From: Candidatus Microbacterium phytovorans
GTDB taxonomy: Bacteria; Actinomycetota; Actinomycetes; Actinomycetales; Microbacteriaceae
Direction: 5' to 3'
Assembly: GCA_029202445.1 (NCBI GenBank)
Contig: CP119321.1
Location: 992,001-1,056,000 of the forward strand
DNA length: 64,000 bases
The position numbers and the translations under genes were made by a program. Every line of letters starts with the position of its first letter. The first letter of the stretch is position 1. This document shows, in pieces, positions 25,704 to 34,476 of the stretch. The notes under the pieces are model-generated. The model was given only the letters and a program-made list of their open reading frames with translations. It had not been told where the DNA came from and did no database searches.

Positions 25704-26213
25704 TCAGCGACCGTCGGGATGCGTCGACTCGGTGATGACGATGACTTCGTGCGGCTCGGGTCGGCGAGCGTCCGTAGTGGCCGACGGGTCTGTCGCGGGA
25801 CGCACGTAGCGCTGACCCGTCGCGGAGCGCAGGACGTCGGGGATGCCACGCGCTTCGCGCCACAGCTGGGTGAGCGATGTCCACAGCGCCACGACGCCGA
25901 CGACGAGGGCGCCCAGCAGCGCGACCCACCACCATCGGCTGTCGAACACGCCGAGCGCGATGACGAGAACGTGCCATGCGCCGACGGCACCGGCATCCGT
26001 CCACGAGACCGCACGCTCGGAACGCACGGTACCGCGGGCGCGGATGAGCAGAGTGAGGATCAACTGCCCGATGAGAACGAGCGGAGCGGACAGCAGCACC
26101 CACAGCAAGGCCCACGGGTTGGCGCCGAACACGATCCACCCGATGAACAGCCACAGCGGGAGAACGAATGCCGCGGGAATCAACCATCGGTAGAACGCCT
26201 GTCGAACCCACAT
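25704..26213 (-). CDS. Small multipass membrane protein, unknown function
   Basis: A 169-aa protein with four predicted membrane helices: FYRWLIPAAFVLPLWLFIGW, WALLWVLLSAPLVLIGQLIL, AGAVGAWHVLVIALGVF and WWWVALLGALVVGVVALW. A polar C-terminal tail follows (about 125-169). The ATG at 26213 (MWVRQAF) is preferred because upstream sequence is not membrane-like and overlaps map. Such proteins are widespread in Microbacteriaceae beside map. No function can be read. Confidence 0.7.
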   Translation of the reverse strand: MWVRQAFYRWLIPAAFVLPLWLFIGWIVFGANPWALLWVLLSAPLVLIGQLILTLLIRARGTVRSERAVSWTDAGAVGAWHVLVIALGVFDSRWWWVALLGALVVGVVALWTSLTQLWREARGIPDVLRSATGQRYVRPATDPSATTDARRPEPHEVIVITESTHPDGR

Positions 26214-26266
26214 GTCCTCGATGGTACGCCGGTCAGTCAGAATGGAAGCTGAGTGAAAGGAAGCCG

Positions 26267-27049
26267 ATGATCGAGCTGCGCACCCCCGCCGAGATCGAGC
26301 AGATGCGCCCCGCAGGACGCTTCGTCGCCGAGGTTCTCGCGACCCTGCGCGATGAGACGACGGTCGGCACGAATCTTCTTGCCATCGATCGTCGCGCACA
26401 CGACATGATCCGTCGGGCGGGGGCCGAGTCCTGCTACATCGACTACCACCCCTCGTTCGGCGCCAGCCCGTTCGGCAAGGTCATCTGCACCTCCGTGAAC
26501 GACGCCGTCCTGCACGGGCTTCCTCACGATTACGCACTGCGAGACGGCGACCTCGTGACTCTCGACTTCGCCGTGTCCGTCGATGGCTGGGTCGCCGATT
26601 CCGCCGTCTCCTTCATCGTCGGCACTCCCCGCGACGAGGACCTCGCCCTCATCGACACAAGCGAGCGCGCGCTGGATGCGGCGATCGACGCCGCAGTCGT
26701 CGGCAATCGCATCGGCGACATCTCGGCCGCGATCTCGCACGTGGCGCGCGCCGATGGATACTCCATCAACACCGACTTCGGCGGTCACGGAGTCGGCCGC
26801 ACGATGCACGGCGACCCCCACGTCCCGAACGACGGCAAGGCCGGCCGCGGCTATCCCCTCCGGGCAGGACTCGTCCTAGCCCTCGAACCGTGGTTCCTGC
26901 GCACGACGGATGAGCTGGTGACGGATCCGGACGGCTGGACCCTCCGCAGTGTCGACGGGTCGCGAGGCTCACACTCCGAGCACACTGTCGCGATCACCGA
27001 CGACGGACCGATCGTGTTGACCGACCGCTCCTTCCTCGGCGTCCGCTGA
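26267..27049 (+). CDS. map: Type I methionine aminopeptidase
   Basis: Removes N-terminal Met from nascent proteins. The 260-aa length and absence of an N-terminal extension give type Ia. Metal-binding and catalytic residues are in SVNDAVLHGLPHDY (His), LVTLDFAVSVDGWVADSAVS (two Asp), FGGHGVGRTMHGDPHV (His), VLALEPWF (Glu) and SEHTVAI (Glu). The ATG has GAAAGGAAG close upstream, and a CAGAAT box lies at 26238-26243. The esterase gene follows after 17 nt. Confidence 0.95.
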   Translation: MIELRTPAEIEQMRPAGRFVAEVLATLRDETTVGTNLLAIDRRAHDMIRRAGAESCYIDYHPSFGASPFGKVICTSVNDAVLHGLPHDYALRDGDLVTLDFAVSVDGWVADSAVSFIVGTPRDEDLALIDTSERALDAAIDAAVVGNRIGDISAAISHVARADGYSINTDFGGHGVGRTMHGDPHVPNDGKAGRGYPLRAGLVLALEPWFLRTTDELVTDPDGWTLRSVDGSRGSHSEHTVAITDDGPIVLTDRSFLGVR

Positions 27050-27066
27050 CGCGGGGCTGATTCCGG

Positions 27067-28167
27067 ATGCCACTCGACCCCTACTTCACGCAACGATTGC
27101 GGCGACACCGTCGCTATCTGCTGCGCCAGGTACTGGGGAGGCTGCGCGCCACGCTGCCGTGGTGGCTGACGCCCCGTCCGGCCGCATCCCCCCTGTCTCG
27201 ACCTTCCGAGAAGAGCTCACCGGGCCTCCCGACGGCGGAGAAGGCTCCGGAGCCGACGCGCGTCGAGCGTTCCGCCCGCGCGCGAGCGCGGCACCGGCGT
27301 GCCGCGTGGGCATGGGATCGCGACGAGCTCGCCTCTGCCGGCGTGCGCGGTCCTGACCTCCCGACCACCGATCATGTCGTGCCCGTCGACGGCTACCCCG
27401 CGGTGACGGTCCGCGTCTATCGGCCCGCTGCCGACGACCGCGTGCGACCGGCGGCCCTGTACTTCTACGGAGGTGCGTTCCGCATCGGGGGCATCGATTA
27501 CCCCACGACGGATGCCGCCTGCCGGCGACGGGCCGCGGAGGCCGACGTCGTCGTCATCTCGGTGTCCTACGCCCTCGCGCCCGAACACCGCTTCCCCACG
27601 CAAGTCGAACAGGGTATTGCCGCCCTCGAATGGGTCGTCGGTCACAGCGAGGAGCTCGGTGTGGATGCCGCCCGGCTCGCGGTCACCGGCACGTCGGCGG
27701 GCGGTGCCATCGCCGCGGCCGTCGCGCTGATGAATCGCGATCGCGGGGGCCCTGCGTTGCGGCTGCAGGTGCTGGAGGTGCCCGTCACCGATCTGACGGG
27801 CCGTCATGTCGATCTCATCCCGACGTGGCGAATGGGCGTGCCGGCGCTCCTCGTGTTCCGTGAGCTTCGCTCGATCGCGCGCACCTACCTCTCGTGCCGC
27901 GCGGACGCGCGGAACCCCTACGCGTCGCCCCTGCGTGCTGCCGATCACACCGGACTGCCTCCCGCGCTGATCATGACCGCCGAGTACGACACGCTCCGTC
28001 GCGACGGTGCTGCGTACGGGGCGAAACTGCGTGCGAGCGGTGTGGACGCGACCGTCGTGCGCTATCTCGGCGTCACACACGACACGCCGATCTACACGGC
28101 TGCTTTGCCGGCGGCGCGTGCGTGGCACGCTCAGGTCGTCGACGCGCTGCGATCCCTGCACGCGTGA
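27067..28167 (+). CDS. Alpha/beta hydrolase, HSL-type esterase with altered oxyanion motif
   Basis: A 366-aa esterase-like protein. The fold and motifs are of the hormone-sensitive-lipase family: VISVSYALAPEHRFPTQVEQ, nucleophile elbow GTSAGGAIAAAV (Ser209), acidic residue in MTAEYDTLRRDG, and His in GVTHDTPIY. The oxyanion motif, normally HGGG, reads FYGGAF (133-138), so the usual His is Tyr. An extended basic, Pro-rich N-terminus (1-80) has no clear signal peptide. A weak ribosome site precedes the ATG, so a later start is possible. The substrate is unknown. Confidence 0.78.
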   Translation: MPLDPYFTQRLRRHRRYLLRQVLGRLRATLPWWLTPRPAASPLSRPSEKSSPGLPTAEKAPEPTRVERSARARARHRRAAWAWDRDELASAGVRGPDLPTTDHVVPVDGYPAVTVRVYRPAADDRVRPAALYFYGGAFRIGGIDYPTTDAACRRRAAEADVVVISVSYALAPEHRFPTQVEQGIAALEWVVGHSEELGVDAARLAVTGTSAGGAIAAAVALMNRDRGGPALRLQVLEVPVTDLTGRHVDLIPTWRMGVPALLVFRELRSIARTYLSCRADARNPYASPLRAADHTGLPPALIMTAEYDTLRRDGAAYGAKLRASGVDATVVRYLGVTHDTPIYTAALPAARAWHAQVVDALRSLHA

Positions 28168-28192
28168 CGCGGCCGGGCCCCACGCGAGTCGT

Positions 28193-28885
28193 TCAGTCGG
28201 CGAGGAGGTCGGGGCGGCGCTCGCGAGTCCGCGCGACCTGCTGCTCGTGGCGCCATTCGGCGACGCGGCCGTGGTGGCCGCTGAGCAAGACCTCGGGAAC
28301 GTCGTAGCCGCGCCAGGTGGCAGGCTTCGTGAACGACGGGTACTCGAGAAGGCCGTCCTCGTGCGACTCTTCGACCAGGCTCTCGGGATTCCCGACGACA
28401 CCGGGAATGAGGCGACCCACCGCTTCGATCATGGCCATCGCTGCGACCTCACCGCCGTTGAGGACGTAGTCGCCGAGGCTCACGAGCCGCACGTCGCCGA
28501 GCGTACCGGCGTAGGAGAAGACCCGCTCATCGATGCCTTCGTACCGGCCGCAGCCGAAGACCAGATGCGGCAGCTCCGCGAACTCGCGCGCCGTACGCTG
28601 CACGAAACGCTCTCCTGCGGGTGAAGGGAAGACGAACGTGGGGCGTTCTGCACCGGCGGCCGCGGCCACGGCATCCAGCGCCTCTCCCCAGGGCTCGGGC
28701 TTCATGACCATACCGGCGCCACCGCCGTAAGGCGTGTCGTCCACGCTGCGGTGACGATCATGGGCAAAGCCGCGCAGATCGTGGACATGAACGTCCAACA
28801 GTCCGCTCGCGCGCGCCTTCCCGAGCAGCGAGACCTCGAGAACGTCGAAGAACGCGGGGAAGATCGAGACGACGTCGATGCGCAC
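28193..28885 (-). CDS. trmD: tRNA (guanine37-N1)-methyltransferase
   Basis: Makes m1G37 in tRNA to prevent frameshifting. The 230-aa SPOUT enzyme has the N-terminus [20 protein letters not shown], the loop [33 protein letters not shown] and the knot [20 protein letters not shown]. It starts at GTG 28885, 1 nt after the rimM stop, in the standard rpsP-KH-rimM-trmD operon. Convergent with the esterase gene. Confidence 0.96.
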   Translation of the reverse strand: MRIDVVSIFPAFFDVLEVSLLGKARASGLLDVHVHDLRGFAHDRHRSVDDTPYGGGAGMVMKPEPWGEALDAVAAAAGAERPTFVFPSPAGERFVQRTAREFAELPHLVFGCGRYEGIDERVFSYAGTLGDVRLVSLGDYVLNGGEVAAMAMIEAVGRLIPGVVGNPESLVEESHEDGLLEYPSFTKPATWRGYDVPEVLLSGHHGRVAEWRHEQQVARTRERRPDLLAD

Positions 28886-28886
28886 G

Positions 28887-29498
28887 TCAGTCCTCGGCGT
28901 TCTCGTCCTCGGCGGCGGGCGCTGGCTCGGGGTCGTCGTCGCCGACGAGATCTTCGAAGAGTCCCGCCGGCGGCGTGACGATGACGCGTCCGGCCACGAT
29001 GTCCACTTCGGGCACGATCGCCGCGACGAACGGCACGAGGATCTCGCGTTCGGCGTCGTCTTCGGGCCGGACGATGAGGAGGTCTTGCGCCGGCAGGTGA
29101 TCCACGCGAACGACACGCCCGACGACGACGTCGTCACGGACGACCTGCAGTCCCACGAGCTGATGGTCGTACCACGCGTCGTCCTCTGTCGGCGCTGCAT
29201 CGTCGTCCTGATCGACCCAGAGGATCGCCCGCACGAGCGACTCCGCGACCGTGCGGTCTTCCACGTCGTCGAGGAAGAGAACCGGGTGCGAGTTCATCCA
29301 GCGGAACTCACGAACAGTGACGTTCTTGCCGTGCCAGGGGGAAGACTCCGGAACCTGCAACGTAAAGACGGCGCCCGGGACGAATCGTCCGTCGGGGTCG
29401 TCGGTGTACAGCTCGAGCTTGAGGGCGCCCTTGAGCCCGTGCGCCTTGACGAGGCGGCCGACGCGCAACTGCGTGCGCGCGGCTCCGGATGCCGACAC
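28887..29498 (-). CDS. rimM: 16S rRNA processing protein RimM
   Basis: Assists 30S head maturation with S19. The 203-aa protein has the N-terminal motif [20 protein letters not shown] and a C-terminal PRC-barrel (about 110-180; [24 protein letters not shown]). It ends in an acidic tail ([17 protein letters not shown]). The GTG at 29498 starts 1 nt after the KH-gene stop; an upstream in-frame start would bury 39 nt in that gene. Confidence 0.93.
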   Translation of the reverse strand: MSASGAARTQLRVGRLVKAHGLKGALKLELYTDDPDGRFVPGAVFTLQVPESSPWHGKNVTVREFRWMNSHPVLFLDDVEDRTVAESLVRAILWVDQDDDAAPTEDDAWYDHQLVGLQVVRDDVVVGRVVRVDHLPAQDLLIVRPEDDAEREILVPFVAAIVPEVDIVAGRVIVTPPAGLFEDLVGDDDPEPAPAAEDENAED

Positions 29499-29499
29499 G

Positions 29500-29730
29500 T
29501 CAGTCGTCCGCGACGTCGACGCGGACGCGCGCGCCATCGGCCAGCGCCGAGATGAGCGTGCGCAGCGCCTTGGCGGTGCGTCCGCCGCGCCCGATCACCC
29601 GTCCCCGGTCGTCCGGGTGCACGCGCACCTCGAGCACGTCGCCGCGAGGCGACGTGGACGAACGGATGGTGACATCGTCCGGGTGATCGACGATCCCCTT
29701 GACGATGTGTTCGAGCGCGGCGGCCAGCAC
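29500..29730 (-). CDS. KhpA-type KH-domain RNA-binding protein
   Basis: A 76-aa single KH domain. The GxxG loop is in DRGRVIGRGGRTAKALRTLI. It begins VLAAALEHIVKGIVDHPDDV, the normal start of the YlqC/KhpA family. The GTG at 29730 lies 4 nt after the rpsP stop. In other Gram-positives KhpA works with KhpB on mRNA binding and cell elongation. Confidence 0.92.
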   Translation of the reverse strand: MLAAALEHIVKGIVDHPDDVTIRSSTSPRGDVLEVRVHPDDRGRVIGRGGRTAKALRTLISALADGARVRVDVADD

Positions 29731-29734
29731 AGTC

Positions 29735-30166
29735 TTACTCGGCCTCGGTGGTCTCTGCGGCGGCGTCGTCGGCCGGCGCGTCATCCGCGGCGGCAGCAGG
29801 CTCTTCGGCCTTCTTCTCCACCTTCGGCTTGATGACGGACTTCTTGGAGGTATCGGCCACGAACTCCGACTTGCCCTCGGCGGTCTTCACCGTCGAGACG
29901 GCGTTCTTGTCGCCCTTGAAGCGACCCCAGTCGCCCGTGAGCTTGAGCAGGGCTGCGACCTGCTCGGTCGGCTGGGCACCGACGGACAGCCAGTACTGCG
30001 CACGCTCGGAGTCGACCTCGATGAACGAGGGCTCCTCGGTGGGGTGGTACTTGCCGATCTCCTCGATCACGCGACCGTCGCGCTTGGTGCGCGAGTCGGC
30101 CACGACGATGCGGTAGTACGGCGCGCGGATCTTGCCGAGGCGCTTCAGACGGATCTTGACAGCCAC
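29735..30166 (-). CDS. rpsP: 30S ribosomal protein S16
   Basis: A 143-aa S16. Core motif: [20 protein letters not shown], then [19 protein letters not shown] and [20 protein letters not shown]. About 45 C-terminal residues form a Lys-then-Ala/Glu/Asp-rich tail outside the S16 fold. The GTG has AGGAG 5 nt upstream. First gene of the rpsP-KH-rimM-trmD operon. Confidence 0.95.
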   Translation of the reverse strand: MAVKIRLKRLGKIRAPYYRIVVADSRTKRDGRVIEEIGKYHPTEEPSFIEVDSERAQYWLSVGAQPTEQVAALLKLTGDWGRFKGDKNAVSTVKTAEGKSEFVADTSKKSVIKPKVEKKAEEPAAAADDAPADDAAAETTEAE

Positions 30167-30292
30167 AATTCTCCTGAATGGTGTTGGGAAGTGATGATGA
30201 ACGTCGCCTGGAGAGTGGGGTGCACACCCGGCGGAAGCTCTGCGGGTGGACCGGCGGCCGGATAGAGGGTCGAGCAACAGGTCCAGCGATCT

Positions 30293-30322
30293 ATTTTGCC
30301 AGATCATGACGGATGCTGCGAA
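30293..30322 (-). promoter_or_regulatory. rpsP operon promoter
   Basis: On the minus strand TTCGCA (30317-30322), 18-nt spacer, CAAAAT (30293-30298). The predicted start is near 30286, giving a leader of about 120 nt. It lies in the 187-nt divergent gap with the YbdK gene. Confidence 0.5.
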
Positions 30323-30353
30323 CCAGCGGGCTTGCGCGTGTCAGACTGTGCGC

Positions 30354-31517
30354 ATGACGGTGCCGTTCGCGACATCCGCCCGCTCGTCGGTGGGTCTGGA
30401 GTGGGAGCTCATGCTGGCCGATCCGGAGACGGGCGACCTCGCACCGCGCGCACCGGAGATGCTTCCAGAGTTGGAGGAGCAGACCCGCCACGAGCGCTAC
30501 ACGGTGACGGGTGAGCTGCTCACCAACACGCTCGAGGTCACGAGCGGCGTGGGCGATACCGTCGCCGCCGCCGTCGACGACATCGCCGACGCCATCGCGC
30601 AGGTCCGTAAGCTCAGCGACCCGCGCGGAATCGAGCTTCTCTGCGCCGGGAGCCACCCCTTCGCGCAGTGGTATGACCAGCAGGTCACCGACAAGACCCG
30701 CTATCACAACCTGATCGAGCGCACCCAGTGGTGGGGACGCAACATGATGATCTGGGGCATCCATGTCCATGTGGGCGTCGACGACGTGACGAAGGTCCTG
30801 CCGATCATCAATGCGCTGTCGGTGTATCTCCCCCACCTGCAGGCCCTGTCGGCATCCAGTCCGTTCTGGGCGGGCGAGCGCACGGGGTACGCATCCAACC
30901 GTGCACTCGTGTTCCAGCAACTCCCGACAGCGGGCCTGCCGTGGCCGCTGACGGCGTGGTCGGAGTTCGAGGGGTACCTCGAGGACATGGTCCGCACCGG
31001 CGTGATGGCCGACGCCACCGAAGTGCGCTGGGACATCCGTCCGGCCCCGCGTTGGGGCACGATCGAGGTGCGCGCCTGCGACGGCATGTCGACGCTGCCT
31101 GAGCTCGCCGCCGTCGCCGCCCTCGTGCAGGTGCTCGTGGAGCACTTCTCCCGCGAGATCGACGAGGGACGAGGGCTGGCGACGATCCCGCCGTGGTTCG
31201 TCAGGGAGAACAAGTGGCGCGCGGCGAGGTACGGCCTCGATGCGCGCGTCATCGTCGATCGCGACGGCACCCAGCGCCCCGTGGTCGACCATCTCCGGGA
31301 GACCGTCGCGCGGCTCTCCCCGGTCGCCGAACAGCTGCACTGCGCGCGTGAGCTTGCCGGGATCGAGACGATCCTGACGCAGGGCGCCAGCTACGAACGT
31401 CAGGTGCACGTAGCGGAGGCTGCCGACGGGGATCTCCGCGAAGTCGTCCACCACCTCATTCGCGAGTTCCGCGCCGGCCCCACGTTGCGCGATCACCTCG
31501 CGAGCCAGAGTCACTGA
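30354..31517 (+). CDS. YbdK-type carboxylate-amine ligase (glutamate-cysteine ligase 2 family)
   Basis: A 387-aa ATP-dependent ligase of the GCS2 family. Motifs: SVGLEWELMLADPETGDLAP, ELLTNTLEVTSGV, LLCAGSHPFAQW, MIWGIHVHVGVDD and RPAPRWGTIEVRACDGMSTL. YbdK proteins have weak gamma-glutamylcysteine synthetase activity. Microbacteriaceae normally use mycothiol, so the true substrate is uncertain. The ATG at 30354 lies 6 nt after CAGACT and has no Shine-Dalgarno, suggesting a leaderless mRNA. The stop overlaps the convergent GT2 gene by 7 nt. Confidence 0.85.
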   Translation: MTVPFATSARSSVGLEWELMLADPETGDLAPRAPEMLPELEEQTRHERYTVTGELLTNTLEVTSGVGDTVAAAVDDIADAIAQVRKLSDPRGIELLCAGSHPFAQWYDQQVTDKTRYHNLIERTQWWGRNMMIWGIHVHVGVDDVTKVLPIINALSVYLPHLQALSASSPFWAGERTGYASNRALVFQQLPTAGLPWPLTAWSEFEGYLEDMVRTGVMADATEVRWDIRPAPRWGTIEVRACDGMSTLPELAAVAALVQVLVEHFSREIDEGRGLATIPPWFVRENKWRAARYGLDARVIVDRDGTQRPVVDHLRETVARLSPVAEQLHCARELAGIETILTQGASYERQVHVAEAADGDLREVVHHLIREFRAGPTLRDHLASQSH

Positions 31518-33208
31518 CGATCCGCGGCCCCCACCGGGTCCGCTGCGGGCAGGGCAACATCGACGTCTGCTCCGTGCAGCTCGAACGTCGACATGCCGTG
31601 CTCGGTCTTCTGCCAGTAGTGCGGCTTGGTGATCAACTGCCAGAGCGCCTTGTACGACGCCGCCGAGTGCAGGAGCCAGTAGACGGGGTTGAGGAGCGCC
31701 CAGCCGACGAGCCAGAAGGCGCCCCGCTTGTACGGTCCCATCATGTTGAGATACACCATCAGGCCGTTCCCGATGAGGAAGTTCAACAGGCAGAGCCAGA
31801 GCACGAGCGGCGGAAAGGCGTCCGAGACGTCGAGCCAGGGAATCGCGAACGAGGCGACCAACAGCGCCGTGAAGGGAATCACGCCGAGGAAGGTGAGGGG
31901 GGTCCCGGCGATGAGGAGTGCGAACGAGAAGAATCGCCGCAGCCCGATCTGCCCGATGAGGCGCCCCGGGCGACGAGCGTGCACCAGCGCCGTCTGCATG
32001 TAGCCCTTGATCCACCGGCTGCGCTGACCGATGAAGATCCCCATCCGGCTCGTCGCCTCTTCCATCGTCGTCGAGTCGACGACCCCGACCCGGTATCCGA
32101 GTGCGCTGGCGCGGATGCCGAGATCGGCGTCCTCGGTCACGTTGTAGGGGTCCCACCCACCGAGCTCGCGCAGCGCAGCCGTGCGGAAATGATTGGACGT
32201 GCCCCCGAGCGGGATCGGAAGGTCCCTGACGTCGAGGCCCGCGAGCATGTAGTCGAACCAGTAGCTGTACTCCAGCGCGAACATGCGAGTCAGCACGTTC
32301 TCCCGTGCGTTGAAGTAGTTGAGGGATGCCTGCATGACGACGGTCGACGCGTCGGCGCGCGAGAAGGCGACGATCGTCTTCTTCAGCTGGTCGGGTTCGG
32401 GTGCGTCTTCGGCGTCGTAGATTACGAGGAACTCGCCCCGCGCAACCTCCAGACCGACGTTGCAGGCACGCGGCTTCGTCTGCGGGGCACCCTTGGGCAC
32501 CGTCACCACGATGAAGTTCTCCGGCGGTGAGGACACCGCGATGGCATCCCTCGTCTCGTCGTCCTCCTCCTCCACCAGGATGATGACCTCGAGCTTGTGC
32601 GCGGGGTAGTCGAGGCGCCCGAGGTTCTCGACCAGGCGTCCCACGATCCGCGCCTCACGGAAAACGGGCACGAGCACGGTGTAGATCGGGAGGTCTTCGT
32701 CGCGCAGGGCGGCGATGGCATCCGCGTCGACATGCTGTACGAGGTCGTATCGCGACCCGTGCAGAGCAACCGAGAACTTGAAGAGCGTGCTGGAGAGGAA
32801 GACGATGCTGGCGACGGCGATGCCGACGACGATTGTCGGCAGCGTCCACAGGATGAGCGCCGCAACGAGCACGACGAGGAAGATTGCGAGGCCCACCTGC
32901 TGTGCCCGCGAGAGCACGCGTCGCGCGGAGAGGCCAGGATCGGCGTGGTACAGGCCGTTGGCGGCCTGATCCGCGAAGTCGTCGCGGAAGTGTTGCACCA
33001 CCTGGTCGACGATCGCGCGTTGGCCGAGCGGGCGGACCACCAGCGGCGCACCGACTGCCGCGCTGATCTCGGAACGAGCAGCACGCCCCAGTTCGCGCGA
33101 CGCCCCGATCACCACGGCGTCGCCATCACGTCCGAGCGGCACCCAGCCTTCCTGGACGTACCGAGTTCGCAGTTCCGCAGAGAGTAGCGGGGAGTCCGCG
33201 GCCGTCAT
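31511..33208 (-). CDS. Membrane GT2 glycosyltransferase with N-terminal MshEN-like domain
   Basis: A 565-aa processive-type glycosyltransferase. The N-terminal 85 residues (TRYVQEGWVPLGRDGDAVVI) resemble the GspE/MshEN domain found in NfrB-like proteins. Two helices follow (about 100-145). The GT2 core has VLVPVFREARIVGRLVENLG, the DAED metal motif, TEDADLG and QRSRWIKGYMQTALVH (QxxRW). Four or more C-terminal helices then make a membrane channel region. QxxRW with a membrane domain points to polysaccharide synthesis and export. The start overlaps the upstream membrane-protein gene by 4 nt. The product sugar is unknown. Confidence 0.85.
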   Translation of the reverse strand: MTAADSPLLSAELRTRYVQEGWVPLGRDGDAVVIGASRELGRAARSEISAAVGAPLVVRPLGQRAIVDQVVQHFRDDFADQAANGLYHADPGLSARRVLSRAQQVGLAIFLVVLVAALILWTLPTIVVGIAVASIVFLSSTLFKFSVALHGSRYDLVQHVDADAIAALRDEDLPIYTVLVPVFREARIVGRLVENLGRLDYPAHKLEVIILVEEEDDETRDAIAVSSPPENFIVVTVPKGAPQTKPRACNVGLEVARGEFLVIYDAEDAPEPDQLKKTIVAFSRADASTVVMQASLNYFNARENVLTRMFALEYSYWFDYMLAGLDVRDLPIPLGGTSNHFRTAALRELGGWDPYNVTEDADLGIRASALGYRVGVVDSTTMEEATSRMGIFIGQRSRWIKGYMQTALVHARRPGRLIGQIGLRRFFSFALLIAGTPLTFLGVIPFTALLVASFAIPWLDVSDAFPPLVLWLCLLNFLIGNGLMVYLNMMGPYKRGAFWLVGWALLNPVYWLLHSAASYKALWQLITKPHYWQKTEHGMSTFELHGADVDVALPAADPVGAADRQ

Positions 33209-34380
33209 GAGAGTCCTCCCAGCGCGCTGATCCAGTCGGCGAGTGTTCGCCACTGCAGAGGGGTGAGCCAACCGATGATCCATAGCACCACCGACACGGC
33301 GCTCGTGAGAAGGGTGTGAGCCAGTCTCGTCATCGTCGGCACGATCGCGATCGCCAGGAGCAGCATGAGCGTGTAGTTGATTCCGGCAGTGCCCGGCGGG
33401 GTGAGACCGAGAACGAAGGCCAGCAGTGTGCTCGCCGTCAGGAGAACGGCGATGAGTGCCGTGCCCGGGAAGCGGAGCGCGAAACTCGTCACCACGAGAA
33501 GGAGCATCGGTGCGAAGTACACGACTCCCGCGGGCGACGCGAAGAAGGTCAGGAGTGCGTCGAATCGCTCCGGGTGCCAGCTGAGATCCCCGCGGAACAT
33601 TGCGAGCGGTCCCGCGCCGAAAGCGACACCGAGGAGCGCGAGCGAGAGGAACAGCGTGATCGTGGGGAAGGCGACGACGTACGCATTGGCCAGCCGCGCA
33701 CCCGGTCGCGACTGAATGATGAGCGTGCCGGCTATCGCGGCGACCAGCGCGGTGAAAGTGACGGTGGAGTCGGAGAAGGCCGCGCAGGCGAACAGGATGC
33801 CGGCACGGAAGCCCGCCTGCGTGTTCGCCCACGTGACGAACCGCACGAGGTCGATCATCCCGAGGCCGAAGAACATCAGGCCGACCACGGCCTCGAAGTT
33901 CGTGGTCGCGATGTAGGCGAAGACGGGCGTCGCCCCCAGTGTGAAAATGAACACAAGGCGCACGAACAGCGGGAAGTCGCGTCGCTGCATCGACTGGACG
34001 ATCAACTGGAGCATCAGCCCCGCGACGAGGCATCCGGCGATGGACAGCCCGAAGGCGCCCCCGGGGATCAGCATGGCGACGAGACTCGTGAGCGGCGGAT
34101 AGAGGGCACCGATGACTCCGACGTCACCGCCGGCGGCTCCCCCGGCCCGCAGGATCGCGATCCTGTCGGCCAGCGCACCGTTCGGCGTGCCGTCCCAGCC
34201 GCCCTGGGTGGCCACGTGGAACCAGATGGCCACGCTCGCATACGCCGCGGCGATCAGGAGGCGCACACCCCAGCGCAGCCAGACGTTGCGAGGGTACTTC
34301 GCGAGACGCCCGCTCACGCTCTCACGGAACAGCGGCGTATCGCGATCGAAGACGGTACTCGTCGAGACTCTGCTGGTCAC
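33205..34380 (-). CDS. Multipass membrane protein coupled to the GT2 glycosyltransferase
   Basis: A 391-aa protein with about ten membrane helices and no family I can name. Hydrophobic segments include LLIAAAYASVAIWF, FGLSIAGCLVAGLMLQLIV, IFTLGATPVFAYIATTNFEA, TLFLSLALLGVAFGAG and NYTLMLLLAIAIVP. The first extracellular loop contains GGDVGVIGALYPPLTSLVAM, which recalls GT-C-type membrane glycosyltransferases with an acidic residue in loop 1. It may be a GT-C enzyme or a polymer-export partner. GTG start, GGGAG close upstream. Its stop overlaps the GT2 start (ATGA). Confidence 0.65.
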   Translation of the reverse strand: MTSRVSTSTVFDRDTPLFRESVSGRLAKYPRNVWLRWGVRLLIAAAYASVAIWFHVATQGGWDGTPNGALADRIAILRAGGAAGGDVGVIGALYPPLTSLVAMLIPGGAFGLSIAGCLVAGLMLQLIVQSMQRRDFPLFVRLVFIFTLGATPVFAYIATTNFEAVVGLMFFGLGMIDLVRFVTWANTQAGFRAGILFACAAFSDSTVTFTALVAAIAGTLIIQSRPGARLANAYVVAFPTITLFLSLALLGVAFGAGPLAMFRGDLSWHPERFDALLTFFASPAGVVYFAPMLLLVVTSFALRFPGTALIAVLLTASTLLAFVLGLTPPGTAGINYTLMLLLAIAIVPTMTRLAHTLLTSAVSVVLWIIGWLTPLQWRTLADWISALGGLS

Positions 34381-34476
34381 ACTCCCGTCGCAATCTCCCC
34401 CGGTATCCCCAGACGACCCGTTCGGCTCAGCCTAGCGGGACGAGAGGGAGGGGAAAGCCGCGTCTCGGGGCGTGTC

